From Mycoplasma seminis (GTDB lineage Bacteria; Bacillota_I; Bacilli_A; Mycoplasmatales; Metamycoplasmataceae): a stretch of 64,000 nt of DNA. The notes beneath the pieces were generated by a model. The model made no database searches and was not told where the DNA came from. It saw only the letters and a program-made list of their open reading frames with translations. The DNA lies in contig NZ_CP132191.1 in NCBI RefSeq assembly GCF_030718845.1, positions 868,001 to 932,000 on the forward strand, written 5' to 3'. The translations under genes were made by a program, and so were the position numbers. Positions 1 to 12,200 of this stretch are shown here, one piece after another (positions within the stretch are counted from its first letter, which is position 1; each line of letters begins with the position of its first letter).

Positions 1-797
1 ATTTTGAAAACGATCGTTTATCTAAAAACGTTATCGCTTGAGGTACAGCTGAATCAACTTGATTTTCACTTATTGGTAAAAAGAAAGCTTGTGAAGCAAT
101 CGAATGGGTTTTTAGACGTAAACCTCCGCTTGTAATCTTATCTAAAGGATTTAATAAGCCTGCTATCAACTGAGTTATTGATTTAGCTAATAAATACAAA
201 ATCCCAGTTGCATTAGTTAGAATGTCAACTTCTTACATTTCAACTAACATTGGTTCATATTTAAATAACTACTTTGGTGAAATGACCCAAGTACATGGTA
301 CATTAGTTCTTATAGGTGGTACTGGTGTGCTTATTACCGGAGAAAGTGGAATTGGTAAATCTGAAGCAGCTTTACAATTAATCCAACAAGGTAGCGTTTT
401 AGTTTCTGACGATGCTGTGTTAATTAAAGATAACGGAAATATCTTTATTGGTTCTTCACCTGCAATTACTCGTAATTTCCTTGAAATCAGAGGGATTGGT
501 TTAGTAGACATTACTCAACTTTATGGAGTGTCTTCTGTTGCAAAATCCTCAATTATTGATTTAGTCATTGAATTAGTTCGTCAAGAAGGTAAAAATGATT
601 TTGACCGTCTGGGAACTGATTATTTAGAATACCCAATTTTTGGTAGAAGCATTAAAAAAATGCAAATACCTATTAAAGAGGGTGGTTCAGCAGCTTCATT
701 AATTAAAGCTGCAGTTAATACTTATTTAGCTCGTAATGCAGGTATGAATGTAGTAGATATGCTATATGAAAGAGCACAAAAGGAGAACGATGAATAA
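1..797 (+). CDS. hprK: HPr kinase/phosphorylase, 3' part (start outside window)
   Basis: Bifunctional enzyme that phosphorylates and dephosphorylates Ser-46 of HPr, coupling PTS sugar uptake to metabolic state in the cytoplasm. The frame is open from base 3 using UGA as Trp. The Walker A loop GESGIGKS lies near bases 340-365, followed by the SDDAV and EIRGIGLVDI stretches typical of the HprK C-terminal kinase domain. The N-terminal part is cut by the window edge. Its stop overlaps the start of lgt by 8 bases, so the two are translationally coupled; the hprK-lgt pair is common in Firmicutes and mycoplasmas. Confidence 0.95.
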
Positions 798-1767
798 TTT
801 ACCTTCATATTTACCAAATGCTCCGATAGCCGAAGGAACTCCAACAATTCTATTCACTGTAGGTAATTATCAAATGCACTTGTATTCATTGATGATTATG
901 TTTGGATTCTTATTCTCTATTTTAACTGTATTCTTTTTCTGATACAAAGAAGAATGAGATCTAAATATCCTATTTGTGCTAATTATAATTACAGTACCAG
1001 CAGGGATTTTTGGTGGTCGTTTAGGTTATGTAATTGAAAGATTGATTTATAATCCACAAAATCCATTTCCAGGTTCGCACTGGTATGCCTTGTGAGAAGG
1101 GGGAATGAGTATTCAAGGAGGGGTTATTTTAGCCGCTGTCTTGGATGCTATGTATTTATATACTAAAAGAAATTACGTTGATTTAAGAAAATGTTTTAGT
1201 TACATTTTACCAGCAGTTTTAGTCGGACAATTCGTTGGTCGTTTCGGAAACTACGCTAACCATGAGGTCTATGGAAGAATTGATTGAGATGGAAGCAGTG
1301 TAATTAGTCTCGGTCATACATTTGCTGATAACATGTATATTTCTGATGCAACCACTGATGCTTTAGGACTTCCTGGGGCTTATAGATATCCTTTATTCTT
1401 ATATGAAGGTATCGCTAACTTAGTTGGGTACGTTTTACTTTGCTGAGTATTTAATTACTTTGGAGTATTTAAACCTGGAGCTACAGGAGCATTATATTTA
1501 GTTTGATATGGTGTTACTCGTGCTGCAATGGAACCACTTAGAGAAGAATCATATGGACTTTACTCAGTAGTTGCTATTATCTTCATTATCCTAGGGGTAT
1601 TAATCTTTATGTATTATCAATTCTTTGGTAGAGTTAAATATATTAAAACTTGAGAAAAATACAGATGAACATACCAAATGAAAGATAAAGAATGATATTC
1701 AAATTATGTATATAGAACAAGCTTAAGAAATGTATTATGTTTCTTAAGAACCAAAGATAGATATTAA
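790..1767 (+). CDS. lgt: Prolipoprotein diacylglyceryl transferase
   Basis: Membrane enzyme that moves diacylglycerol from phosphatidylglycerol onto the lipobox cysteine of prolipoproteins, the first step in lipoprotein maturation. The 325-residue protein has several hydrophobic helices and the Lgt signature GRFGNYANHE (near bases 1243-1275), preceded by GGRLGYVIE. Many Trp codons are TGA. ATG at 790 is preceded by AGGAGA inside the end of hprK. Lgt is needed for lipoproteins such as the one encoded at 16680-18341. Length is normal for the family with a slightly long charged C-terminus. Confidence 0.95.
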
Positions 1768-1790
1768 TGCAAGTCAATTGCATTTTTATT
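1766..1790 (+). terminator. Intrinsic terminator after lgt
   Basis: AATGCAA, a 5-nt loop and TTGCATT form a 7-bp stem followed by TTTATTTT, directly after the lgt stop. Confidence 0.6.
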
Positions 1791-1843
1791 TTGCAAAATA
1801 AGACTATATATCAATCTATTACTCCTATTGTTAAGCAAAATTA

Positions 1844-1876
1844 GGAAAAATAAAAGTTGACAATTGCTTGTCAACT
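1844..1876 (-). terminator. Intrinsic terminator of the small membrane-protein operon
   Basis: A perfect 9-bp stem AGTTGACAA / TTGTCAACT with a 4-nt loop. Read on the minus strand it is followed by TTTTATTTTT, directly downstream of the minus-strand gene ending at 1886. Confidence 0.8.
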
Positions 1877-1885
1877 TAATGCCTC

Positions 1886-2323
1886 TTATTCTTTTGATTC
1901 TTCTTTTTCTTCAACTACTACAACAACTTCTGGATTGTTAAATATTCTTTTAGCTTGGCTTAATCCAACTAAAGCTATAATAGCCCCAATTGGTCCTGTG
2001 ATAAATGTAAGCCCGAATCCTACTCACATTAAAGTTCTTGCTGATAAATAATTAGGATCATTGCATTCGATTGTTGCAGCTAAAGCTGTAAATACTAAAG
2101 CTAAAATACCTACCACAAAAATTGCAATTCCAATTATTCACACAAACGCTAAGAAAATTAAAGAAGCACCAGTTCCTGGAGTACCTGATACAGCACTTGT
2201 TGATACTGAACTTATGGTAACTGCTGCAAAAATAACATAAATAAGGACTTCAATACAAGCTAGCACAATTGCAGCAATCCACATATTCATAGCAGTAGTG
2301 ATTTTTTGAACATTTTTATTCAT
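1886..2323 (-). CDS. Small multi-helix membrane protein, paralogue C
   Basis: Unrecognised 145-residue protein with about four hydrophobic segments and an acidic tail after a run of five valines. Reading continues through TGA codons at 2138 and 2024. It shares its N-terminal pattern (MNxNxxKI-TA) and the last helix (Gxx-G-I-LVGLSQAKR) with the two upstream genes, so the three are paralogues made by duplication. Start ATG follows AAGGAG. It is the last gene of a three-gene operon ending in the hairpin at 1844-1876. Function unknown; a membrane location is inferred from hydrophobicity. Confidence 0.8.
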
Positions 2324-2332
2324 AAATACTCC

Positions 2333-2764
2333 TTAAAAAATTTCAGGTTGTTTTTGCATAAAGACTTTTTTAGCTTTAACAAGTCCTACTAAAGTAATAA
2401 TATTACCTATAAAACCTATTAAGAATGAAAGTCCAAATCCAATTCAAATTAATGTTTTTGCATTGTTATATTCAAATGATTTATCTGGTAAAGTAGCAGA
2501 TAAAATTACATAAATAACTGCAGGTATTAATACTGCAAAATAAACTAATGAAAATACACTGGTTGCAATTACAAATGCGACCATTTTACTCATTAGTGCA
2601 TCAATATCACCAGCAGTATCACCCTTAGAACTTGCAATAGATAATGCATATCCTATATAAGATACAAATAATGGTATTACTATAAATAGTGATAATACCC
2701 CTAGTACAAGTAATGCTATTTGTAATCCAATAGCTGTGTTAATTTTTTTAATATTTAAATTCAT
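2333..2764 (-). CDS. Small multi-helix membrane protein, paralogue B
   Basis: Unrecognised 143-residue protein, middle gene of the operon, 9 bases from paralogue C and 2 bases from paralogue A. It has about four membrane helices and a C-terminal segment ending GLVKAKK that matches the GLSQAKR and GLSQIKR ends of its paralogues. One TGA is read as Trp near 2441. The ribosome site is AAAGGAT. No catalytic motif is visible. Confidence 0.8.
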
Positions 2765-2766
2765 TT

Positions 2767-3291
2767 CTATCCTTTAAAATATGGGTCATTGTTAAATCCT
2801 TGATTTTGCCCATTATATTGTGCATTATTTCTAAAGTTAGGATTATTCATTGGATTGTATTGTCCTTGTTGGTAGTACATATTTGGTGAATATGTAAATT
2901 GTCCAGTAATAACTGCTCTTTTAATTTGGCTAAGTCCAACTAAAACAAGAATAAATCCAATTAATGGGATGATGAATAATAAAATAATTCCCGCAATTGT
3001 CACACCTTTTCCGGATTGTACCGGTATTGAAGCAGCAATACATGTTTTGATAAATGCAACTAATCAAGCAATTGACACCGCAATTATAAATAAACCGTAA
3101 ATTACTATTCCGACAATGTGTGTAATATCTTGTGTTCATCAATTCAACAATCATTCTAACTTGAAATCCATGTTCCCGACCAATATTCCAGGTAAAAAGA
3201 AAAATCCAACAGTAGCAATTGATACAAAAATTGATATTACTACATAAGCTATCCAAGCCTTCTGAGCTGATTTAACTTTTTCTAAATACAT
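2767..3291 (-). CDS. Small multi-helix membrane protein, paralogue A
   Basis: Unrecognised 174-residue protein, first gene of the operon. It starts MYLEKVKSAQKAW after a strong GGAGG site. About four hydrophobic helices end in LVGLSQIKRA, then come some 50 residues rich in Asn, Gln, Tyr and Gly, which is low-complexity and probably disordered. TGA-Trp codons occur in the middle; a shorter start at 3003 would lose half the protein. TGTGGAAA half sites lie about 90-110 bases upstream. Confidence 0.8.
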
Positions 3292-3377
3292 TGTTCCTCC
3301 TTGTTATATATACTTTGTATATATTGCACATTAATATTATAAAAAATTTTGCTAAAAATAGTGAAAACTATTCCATT

Positions 3378-3400
3378 TTGTGGAAATGATGTGGAAAAAG
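3378..3400. promoter_or_regulatory. TGTGGAAA half sites between divergent genes
   Basis: TTCCATTTTGTGGAAATGATGTGG... holds two TGTGGAAA half sites, and a TTCCA five bases upstream gives partial dyad symmetry. The site lies between the divergent membrane-protein operon and the GDSL hydrolase. Related sites occur at 6081, 20803 and 40565. Function is inferred. Confidence 0.4.
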
Positions 3401-3475
3401 CATTTTTTAACCAATATAGGACTAATCAGTAATTTTTTAGGTAAAAATTAAGGTAAAATTTTAATGGAGTCAAAT

Positions 3476-5770
3476 ATGAAAAAAAGTGATTTATTAATTA
3501 AAGCTCTTGAAATGCTTGGGAAAGTTTTATCAGACAAAATTGAAAAAGACCGCATTGAAATTGAGGGAAATATCCGTCAAAAATACAATTTAGTAATCGA
3601 GGATAACTTAAGCAATTTAACTAAAGAAACTTCTGCAAACTTAATTAAAAAAGACGAAGAAGTCTATTACATAGCCTTAGGTGATTCTATCACTGCTGGT
3701 TTTGATGGTTTTATTGATAAGGATTATCCAGGTCAATTTCAAGATGGAAAAGTTGTTAACGGGAGTTCATTAGGAAGCTATTTTGCTGAAATATTAAATA
3801 AAACTAATAAATTAAGTTATTTTGCAAACTATGCAGTTTCCGGAACTAGTATAACTGATTGAATCAATTATTTAGAAGAGGATGTAACTAAAGTTGATCC
3901 ACATAATATTGTGGCTGATGCTTTAAGTAAAGAAGGTTATACTCGTGATGAAGTTATGCAAAATATTGCAAAAGCAAACTTAATTACTATTACCATTGGT
4001 GCAATGGATTTCTTTTATTTAGTATTTTGATATATCTTTAATAATCACACACAAGAACTATTAGATGCAATCGAAACCAATACTGGTTATGAAATCTTTT
4101 ATGACTATGTCAAAACTGGATATGATGAAATTATGTCAATAGCTACTAGCAACTTACAAAAATTTGTCGACCGCATTAAGCAATTTGCTTCTCCAAATGC
4201 AAATATAAATATCATTTCTTATCCAGTTCCGTTTTTAATGTTGCAGCAAGCATTAGACAAACATATTTTTAAAGTGCAACAAACAGTTTTAAAAACTAAT
4301 ACATTAGAAAATATTATTGGTCTACTTAATAACAACTTAAAGGAAATCAGTTCAAAATCTGGTCTTAACTTCGTTTCACTTTATAATAATCAATATTGAC
4401 ATCAACATGCTAGTGAGTTATCCGCAATTTATTATGATATTCACCCTAATTATCGTGCCTATAAAAAAATGGCTATGGATCTTTACATCAAACTTTCAAC
4501 TAAGGAAGTTAATATCTCAAATTTAGATATTTATGACTTTAACAAAATATTTTGAACTAAAGATTATAAGTTTTATAAATATCAATTAGAACCAGTTGAT
4601 AATTTAGCCGATATATTCAGTGAAACAACTGAAGGATTTTTAGATAATTTAAATGATTTCGATAAAGCAATGCTACCAAAAAGAAATTATAAAAATTATC
4701 CAAAACGCCTTACTCAGTTCACTGGATGAATTACAGCAAGTGCAAAAAATATTTCATATAATATTTTTGAAACTGACTTATACAAAATACTTGATAAAGA
4801 TAAATTATTACTAAATTACATTAACAAGCACACTGAATTAGAAAAGCTAGTTAATGAAATTATGCAAACAGGAATCAAATCCGAATTACTTAGCGATGTA
4901 TTAAACAAATTACAAGAAAGTTTAGATGGATTAATTAAATCAAATCACACTGAATTAAATGATATTTTTAAAGCTATCACACATATATTAAAAAATAAAA
5001 CCTTAATTTTTAAATCGCTTTATGCAGTATTAAATTCAAGCTTAATTAACTATGACAAAGCGGAATTAATCAAAATTCTTAATATTATTTCATTCAACTT
5101 AGCAAGTTATTTAGCACCTAAATTAATTAGTATTATTTGCAATTTAACCATTGGTGTAGCTAAACATTTAAATTACGATTATGAACAAGATATTATTGAA
5201 TTTAAACAAATACTAACGCAAAAGCCTTTAATCAATTTCTTCACTGATGATATTCCAATGATAGTAAATAGTATTATTGAGGAAATTATTCTTAATAACA
5301 AAGATATTAAATCATATCAAGGCCTTTTAAACGCATTAACTAGTTCAGGAAGTCGTCAACAATATGCAAAATTCTACACTGACAGCTCAATGTATGCTTT
5401 AAAATGAATTCGCTTATGATTCGCACAAGATATTTGCTATAAAACTTCTATGAAATTAATTCAATATTTTATTTCAAAAGCAACTGATAAAAAATTCAGT
5501 GAATCTCAAATTCAAAACTTAATGCAAGATGTTCTTGCTATTGTACTTTCAGATGATTACTTACTCAAAACTCTTGATGTAATTAACGTAATTATTAGAT
5601 TAGTGGTAAAAAACATAATTAAAAATAATAATTTAGCAGATTTTAGTGCAAATTTAAAAATTTCGCTATTTAAGAATAGAAAAGTTCGTAATTATGTTTT
5701 CTTTGTCTTTAGAAAGTTAAAATTCAAGAATAAATCCACGCTTATTAAGCTCATTTTCAAACTTATGTAA
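3476..5770 (+). CDS. GDSL/SGNH-family hydrolase with long helical C-terminus
   Basis: Probable lipase/esterase of 764 residues. Block I GDSITAG lies near bases 3680-3700, with the catalytic Ser. Block V DIHPN (near 4437) supplies the Asp-His pair. The usual GxND of block III reads IGAMD, so the oxyanion Asn appears to be replaced by Met, which makes activity uncertain. After about residue 350 comes a long helical region without a recognised domain. No signal peptide is visible. ATG at 3476 sits 6 bases after GGAG; an upstream in-frame ATG at 3464 is the alternative. It is followed at once by a terminator. Confidence 0.85.
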
Positions 5771-5774
5771 ATTT

Positions 5775-5799
5775 AACTCTCGAAATTGAGAGTTTTTTT
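5775..5799 (+). terminator. Intrinsic terminator after the GDSL hydrolase
   Basis: AACTCTC / GAGAGTT stem followed by seven T residues, 5 bases after the stop. Confidence 0.85.
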
Positions 5800-5829
5800 A
5801 TTTTGTTTCCAACTTGATAATATCTTTTT

Positions 5830-5862
5830 TACTAATATTCCTAGCACATAGACTTTTTAGTA
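5830..5862 (+). ncRNA. Conserved stem-loop, copy 1 (function unknown)
   Basis: TACTAA / TTAGTA stem enclosing a 21-nt loop whose core CTAGCACATAGACTT is identical to that of the hairpin at 45496-45534, which also has a 21-nt loop. T-rich sequence follows. It could be the 3' end of a small RNA, a terminator or a protein-binding site. An RNA role is inference. Confidence 0.35.
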
Positions 5863-6080
5863 TTTTGGTTTTTTGAAATTACATAGAAAAAATAGCATTT
5901 AATAATCAGCTTAATATGGAAATTTCTTTGAAAAATTCTTTTTAATTTAAGTACATTTATCCTGCATATTCTTATATTACTTTGTAGTAATAAGCTACAT
6001 GAAAATTAAAACATTTTATCAGCATTCGCTAAGCGTTATGAAAAATTTTTAATCCTTAAATATAGTCATAAAAGTCAAAA

Positions 6081-6105
6081 TGTGGAAATGTGGAAATTTT
6101 TCACA
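6081..6105. promoter_or_regulatory. TGTGGAAA-type palindrome upstream of the giant surface protein
   Basis: TGTGGAAATGTGGAAA followed by TTTTTCACA: two direct half sites and an imperfect opposite half site, 115-139 bases upstream of the start codon. Confidence 0.4.
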
Positions 6106-6124
6106 TTTTCAACATTGCCCAGCT

Positions 6125-6153
6125 TTATATAACAATTTTAATTGTTATATAAT
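6125..6153 (+). promoter_or_regulatory. Perfect palindrome overlapping a TATAAT -10 box
   Basis: Arms TTATATAACAATT and AATTGTTATATAA (13 bp each, 2-nt centre) span 6125-6152. TATAAT lies at 6148-6153 and the start codon at 6220. It looks like the promoter of the giant gene with an operator or cruciform built over the -10 element. Confidence 0.45.
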
Positions 6154-6219
6154 AATTATGAGTATATATGAATGGTACAGCATGTATACTAAAAAACACA
6201 AAAAAAATAAGAAGGATAT

Positions 6220-9200
6220 ATGAAAAAAGCAGTCAAAAAAGTTTTATTACCAATTACTGGTTTTACAGCGTTAACTCTCCCATTAGCTGCTGTTATTTCA
6301 GCTGACACTGAAGGTAATACTGTAGTTACATTTGGCGGTGGTGCTACAGATGAATTCACTGGAAGCTATGTACACAATCAGTACATTGACTTTACAAAAA
6401 CAGGACCACAAAATAATCTTGACCCATACTATCTTCCATTTACTCCAAGTAGTGATAACTATGAATTTAGTGATGTAAATGGTACACTTTCGACATATTG
6501 AACAAATGGTGCAGGTTACTTCAATGCTGGTTGGTATCACACATTACTTACAACTAATTCACTAAATCCACAAAAAGGACCTAATAGTGTTGCGAGCTTA
6601 GGCTTTAATCAAGTCGTCAACATTGTCGAAACAACTCCTGGAGTAAATTCAGATTGAAATAGTTCAAATGTTTACTATAACATGAGTAAGCCAAAAACCA
6701 GAAGATGAAGAGCAACATTCAACAACTTTTATCCACCTAAAAACCCAGAACAATACACTAATGTTCAAAATGCAAGTCAAGGTATTACACCAGATGCATT
6801 TGGGAACTTACGTTTTGGTGTTTCGCTAACTAAGGATTTACAATTAGTTAACAACTCACTTCGTGTGTCTGTTATTTACAAAAACAATAATTTTGAACTT
6901 CAACCAAGTAATGGACAAATTGGGAATTCTTGAGAATTTATTCAAGATCCTAATTCACAACCAACTTTAAGCAACTATCCAGTTGTCATGCAAGCTAATC
7001 CAAATAATCCAAATGAAGCTAATAACTCTTGAAACCTTGAACAAAACTTCAATACTTCAGTAGTTACGGTTGATAATAACACTGAAAAGAGTTTCCAATA
7101 CAACCCACCAGGTTATGATTGAGCTTCAAACGGATATTGAAATGCTTACCAACTTAATAACTTATGATATAAAACTATTGATGATCCAAGCACTTCATTG
7201 CAAACAGTCACTGATATTCAGCAAGGAAGTGGAACCGGAACTCCGAGTCAACAATATGGATGATTACAAGGAAGTATTTTACCAGCAAATAGCGATCCAA
7301 ATTCTGCCTATGTAAAAAACCTTAAAAATATAGGTTCAGTAATTTATGGACAAATGTCAACTGGTACATGATACTACAGAAACGGGGCTACAGCTCCTAC
7401 AGTTATTATGGAATTTGAAACTACTGATAATGTAAATTATAGTAGTGCTAATGGTTCAAATCCATTCGTGTATGATGATAAAGATACTTCTGGTATTACA
7501 GCTATCATGGACTTTTACCGTGGACAATATAATACCTCAATGGATAACAATGGTAATGCAGTATTCTCAAAATCTGTAAACTTTAAACGTTCAGATTATA
7601 GAACTATGAAAATCCAAATTGAAGAATATCCAGCTTCAAACCAAATATTACAACAAAATAATATTGACACATATTTCTTACCTAATGCTTATAGTTATGA
7701 ATTATGATGAGGCGACAAATATAAAATCGCTGAATTTCCACAAGAAATTATTAACCAAGGTAAGGGAGATACCTTTAAAACAGCAATTAAAAAAGGTGGA
7801 AAATATACAATTAATCTTGAATTTACCACTGATGTAAGTAAATGACCTGAAGAAATGAAACAAATGTCTTCATTAAATTGAATGACATCACAATATCCAA
7901 ATGGAACACCTATTTCAGCATTCTTAGATCCTACTAAACTTAGACTTAGAAGAGTTAATACAGATGCAGACTTAAATAGTTTCTTCTTCTCAACTGATCA
8001 ACAATCTGGATTTACAACTAAATACCTTGCGGCTTATCCACCACAAGATGGAAACTTAGGAGGAACATATTTAGATCCATTTTCAATGGAAAATGATGGT
8101 GTAATCCGTTTTGAATCTGCTGTGCAATGAAACTTTGGTGATGGATATAAAAAACTTACTGTTTTAAGTGAAATTGTAAAAGCTAGAAGTGTAAACGGAA
8201 CTGCAGCTGGTAGTGGAGTTTTATACCCTTCATTTAACTTTAAAAATCAAGCCTTATTACAAGCTCAAAAAGATCAATTTAATGAAGCAGTCTTTAATGA
8301 TTGAAAAGCTAAAGACTTTAACAATGATGCTTGAATTGGATACTTAAATACTTTAATGCAAGCTGATTACAATGCTACACAAAGTGATCAAACGAATTCA
8401 GCATTATACAATCCAGTTATCGCTTATGAAGCTGCTCCAAACGATGCAACTAATGCTGTAACTAAAGACTTTATGTCATTTAATAATTACCAACAAGCAG
8501 TCGGAAGTCAAACTAAAGATAAAATTTCAGCTTACATTAATTACATTTTTGCACCAGCAGAAGATCAAGCTAAATTAAAAAATGCTCTAGCCGCTTTAGC
8601 TAAATGAAAAGATGTTTCAACTCCAAGTTTTGTTAACAACACTGTTGAGGACTCAAATGATTCAGCTAAGAAAATTCAAGACTTAGTAAACGCTACTACT
8701 GAAGCATTAAATACTTTGAATGCAGCTTATCCAGGATTTGAAAATAAAAATCAAACTTCAGCTGAATTTATTACTGAAGCATTCAGTAAAATTGATGCAT
8801 TAACTTCATTTAATAACGGATACAAAACAGCATTTAAAGATACAGTTTTAAAATTAACTAAGCGTGCTGATGTAATTAGCTATGTGCAAGCTTTAGTTTC
8901 ATTACAACAAAAGATTTCTGAAGCGCAAAGTTACTATAATAAATATGTAGTTGTTAAGGGTGAAACTTACAAAAACATTCATTCAACTGATTCAACTTCA
9001 ACTTATTTCGCTTTCACAACCAAATTAGATGAAACTGAAAAATTATTAAATGAACTTACAAAAATATATTCAGGAAATGCCCAAGTTGATCCAGCTTACT
9101 CAGAAAAAAGCATTATTCTAAACTACAATAAACAATTTGATCCAGTCGCAATTCAAACAACTTATCAAGCAATTAATGTGGATATTTTAAATGCTAAAGC

Positions 9201-12200
9201 CTTTATTAATGGTTTAGAAAATATATCAGCTCAAGAAAAACAATGAGCTAATAATGAATTAGATCAAATTTTAACATCTACAAACCCTGATTATAAATTA
9301 CTTGAAAATTACACATTACGTGAAGCAAAAATTGCAATAATTGCTGCTGCTGCTAAATTTGAAAACTTAGTAAATTCTCAAAAAGATAATAGTTTAACAA
9401 AACAATATGCATCAATTGTCAAATTCACTTACACCAACAGTATTGATTTAAATAACTTAATCACAGTTAAACAAGATGATTTAACAATTACTACTTCAAA
9501 TGGTACACACCCTAACCTTCCTTATGAAGTAAGCGAAGATAAATATTATGTTTATAATATCCCTAACACCACAATAGCTTCAGGTTCAGTTAACTACTGA
9601 TGACAAAGTGCTGCTAAAAATCTAGCAAACGGAAATAACTCTTACCCTAAAGTAGAAGACCAGCCTTGAAACTTAGCTCAACCTCAATTCTTTACTTTTG
9701 GAAATAAATTACTTCAAGCATTTGGAGCAGCTGTTTACAAAACTCAATTTACAACACAAGAACAAGTTGCTCAATTCTATGACTTATGGGCTGCAAAAAT
9801 TCCACTAGCTATCAAATGATTAGATGCCCTATCTAGTGATAGTGATAAAATCCAAGACGATGCTCCAAGTATTTCAAATGGATTAAACGTTGCACAAGAA
9901 ACATACTTAGCTAACCAATATTTTGAATGATTAATTAGCAATACCACAAACAATAGTGAAGATGATCCTAAATTAATTGAAATTAATACTGAATTAAATG
10001 CGGAATTAGACAAAATGAAACAACTAGTAGCATTATTTAATAAATACCTTATTACAAGTGCTATAAGTGACAACAAATACCAAAATACTAATGGAACATA
10101 TCAAAATCCTGACTATATTTTTGGTAATGGGCAATTCTATGGAATTAGTAATAAAGATCATGCTTTAGAATGAATTAAGGATTCAAATATTGCCTTACCA
10201 CAAAATAGTCAAAATCTTTTCCCATTCCTTGTAACATTAATGCAAGTATTACAAGTTTCATTACCAGCAGTGCCTAATAATTTAAACGCTACAACTAACA
10301 ATGATTTAAATATTCCAGCAGCGTTTATTCCTACAATGTTGCAAAAACCAAGCCCATATAATAAATTTGTTTATGATTCATCTAAACTTGATTTATTAAT
10401 TGCTTCATTAAATGAATTATTTACTAAATTAGATGGTAGATATCAAGCAGCACTTCACTACCCAGAAAAATTTGCTAATAAATACTTTAACATGGGGCAA
10501 GATGCTAATGCACTTTGAAGTCCAGCTGATGTTGATAACTTTATTAAATCACATAGCGATATCTTTAATCCTGCAACTTTTAAATATCAAGATAGCAATA
10601 ATTTAAACCTTGATGCAAGTGTATATCAAACTTGAAATAAAGAATTTATTATTCCTAAACTTCAAGCTTGAGCAGAAAAAAATGCACAATATATCTCTGA
10701 GCAAGGCTTAAAAGATATTGCTGCCGCATTAAAAGAACTGCAAGATGGTGAAATGAACTTCTACTTAACTGAAGCTGGTCAAAACCCATCAGTGTTAAAT
10801 AAATTACAAGGTATTCATTATGAAGTAACTCAAATCAATAAATATAAACAAGCTTATATTTCAAATATTGATTCAGCTAATACAATTTATTCAAACTTAA
10901 CAAGTGCACAAAAACAAGCTTTAACCACTGCAATTAAGGGTGATAATGTATTTACTATGGATAAAATTAATGCACTTGATAAATTCTTTGGAAACACATT
11001 TGCTAATGTAAATGATGTATTACACAATGATTTAAGCGCAAATCTTAATAAACAAAGTTTGATCCAATTAAATGAAATTACCGGAAAATTAAATAGTTTA
11101 ATTAATACAATTAAAACAACTATTTTCCCTGGAACACCACAAGAAACTAATTTACTCAAATTAGCAACAAATAAAGATACTTTTATGGCTGCATATAATG
11201 CTGTAAGTCCTAGCGATTTTGCTAAATTTAACAATATTTCACCAGAAGAAGTAACTAATTTATATAACGAATTAGATAAACAATATAAAGCTCTTAATGG
11301 ATACAAGCAAGAATTGCTTAATGATATTAAAAATATTGATCCAAGCATTTCTTCATACCTTACACCAGCTAAAGTAAGTGAAATTACAAATGTTTCTAAT
11401 GTGCCTACAAATATTACTAAGGAACAAAAAGATGCTGAATATAATAAGATACTTAATGCCTTAAAACAAGCAGTAAAAGATAAAATTTCCGCTGAACCTA
11501 ATTTAAATAATGCTCAAAAACAAGCTTTAAACTCTCAAATAGATGCATCTAGCGTAAATGAATTTAATTCATTAGCTCCTATTATTGCGAAAGCTAAAGA
11601 ATTAAATGAAGCAATGGGTAACTTACAAGATTCAATTACAGCAGCAAACGCTTTAAAAGATAAGTATCAAGCAATTATTCAACAAATGCCTCAAAACGAA
11701 GCATTAAGCAACTTCAATAATGAACTCAAGGATGCTACTGATATCAATCCACAAAATCAAGGTGATGGAATTAATGCAAACGTAAGTACTGTAAATAAAC
11801 AAAAAACAAACCTTGATAACGCGATTAAGGCACTTCAAACAGCTATTACAACTCAACAAATTAAAGATGTTTTAGATAAAATTAATGATAAATCTTCACC
11901 ACAAGCCCAAGAATTCAAAAAGCAAACTCTTGATTGATTAAGTAAACCTCAATCACAAGAAGACTTGGATAATAAACTTGCACAAGCTCAAAACATTGTG
12001 ATGAAAGATTCACTTCAAAAAGCAATCAATTCAGCTAATGAACAAAAACCTATTTCACCTGAATTACAAAATGCTATCACAACAGCAAATAATGCTTTAA
12101 ATACAGTTAAAACACCAAGCGAAGTACAAAGTGCTGTAGATCAATTAAATAATGCTATTAAACGTAATGAACTAGTAAATGCACTTAACGAAGCAAATAA

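Larger units (their letters stand above)
5801..6219. other. 419-bp non-coding region upstream of the giant surface protein
   Basis: No credible gene. It holds the conserved stem-loop at 5830-5862, TGTGGAAA motifs at 6081-6105 and a perfect palindrome over a TATAAT box at 6125-6153. The rest is plain AT-rich sequence. Confidence 0.7.

Noticed and set aside
2930-3256. 108-residue minus-strand frame inside membrane paralogue A
   Set aside because: Out-of-frame shadow; the paralogue frame has the start, ribosome site and family similarity.
3379-3399. TGTGGAAA sites as a replication origin with DnaA boxes
   Set aside because: Too few boxes, spread over 37 kb and no dnaA/dnaN nearby; treated as a possible operator instead.
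5841-5855. CTAGCAC... as half of a CIRCE element
   Set aside because: The opposite GAGTGCTAA arm is missing and the spacing does not fit.
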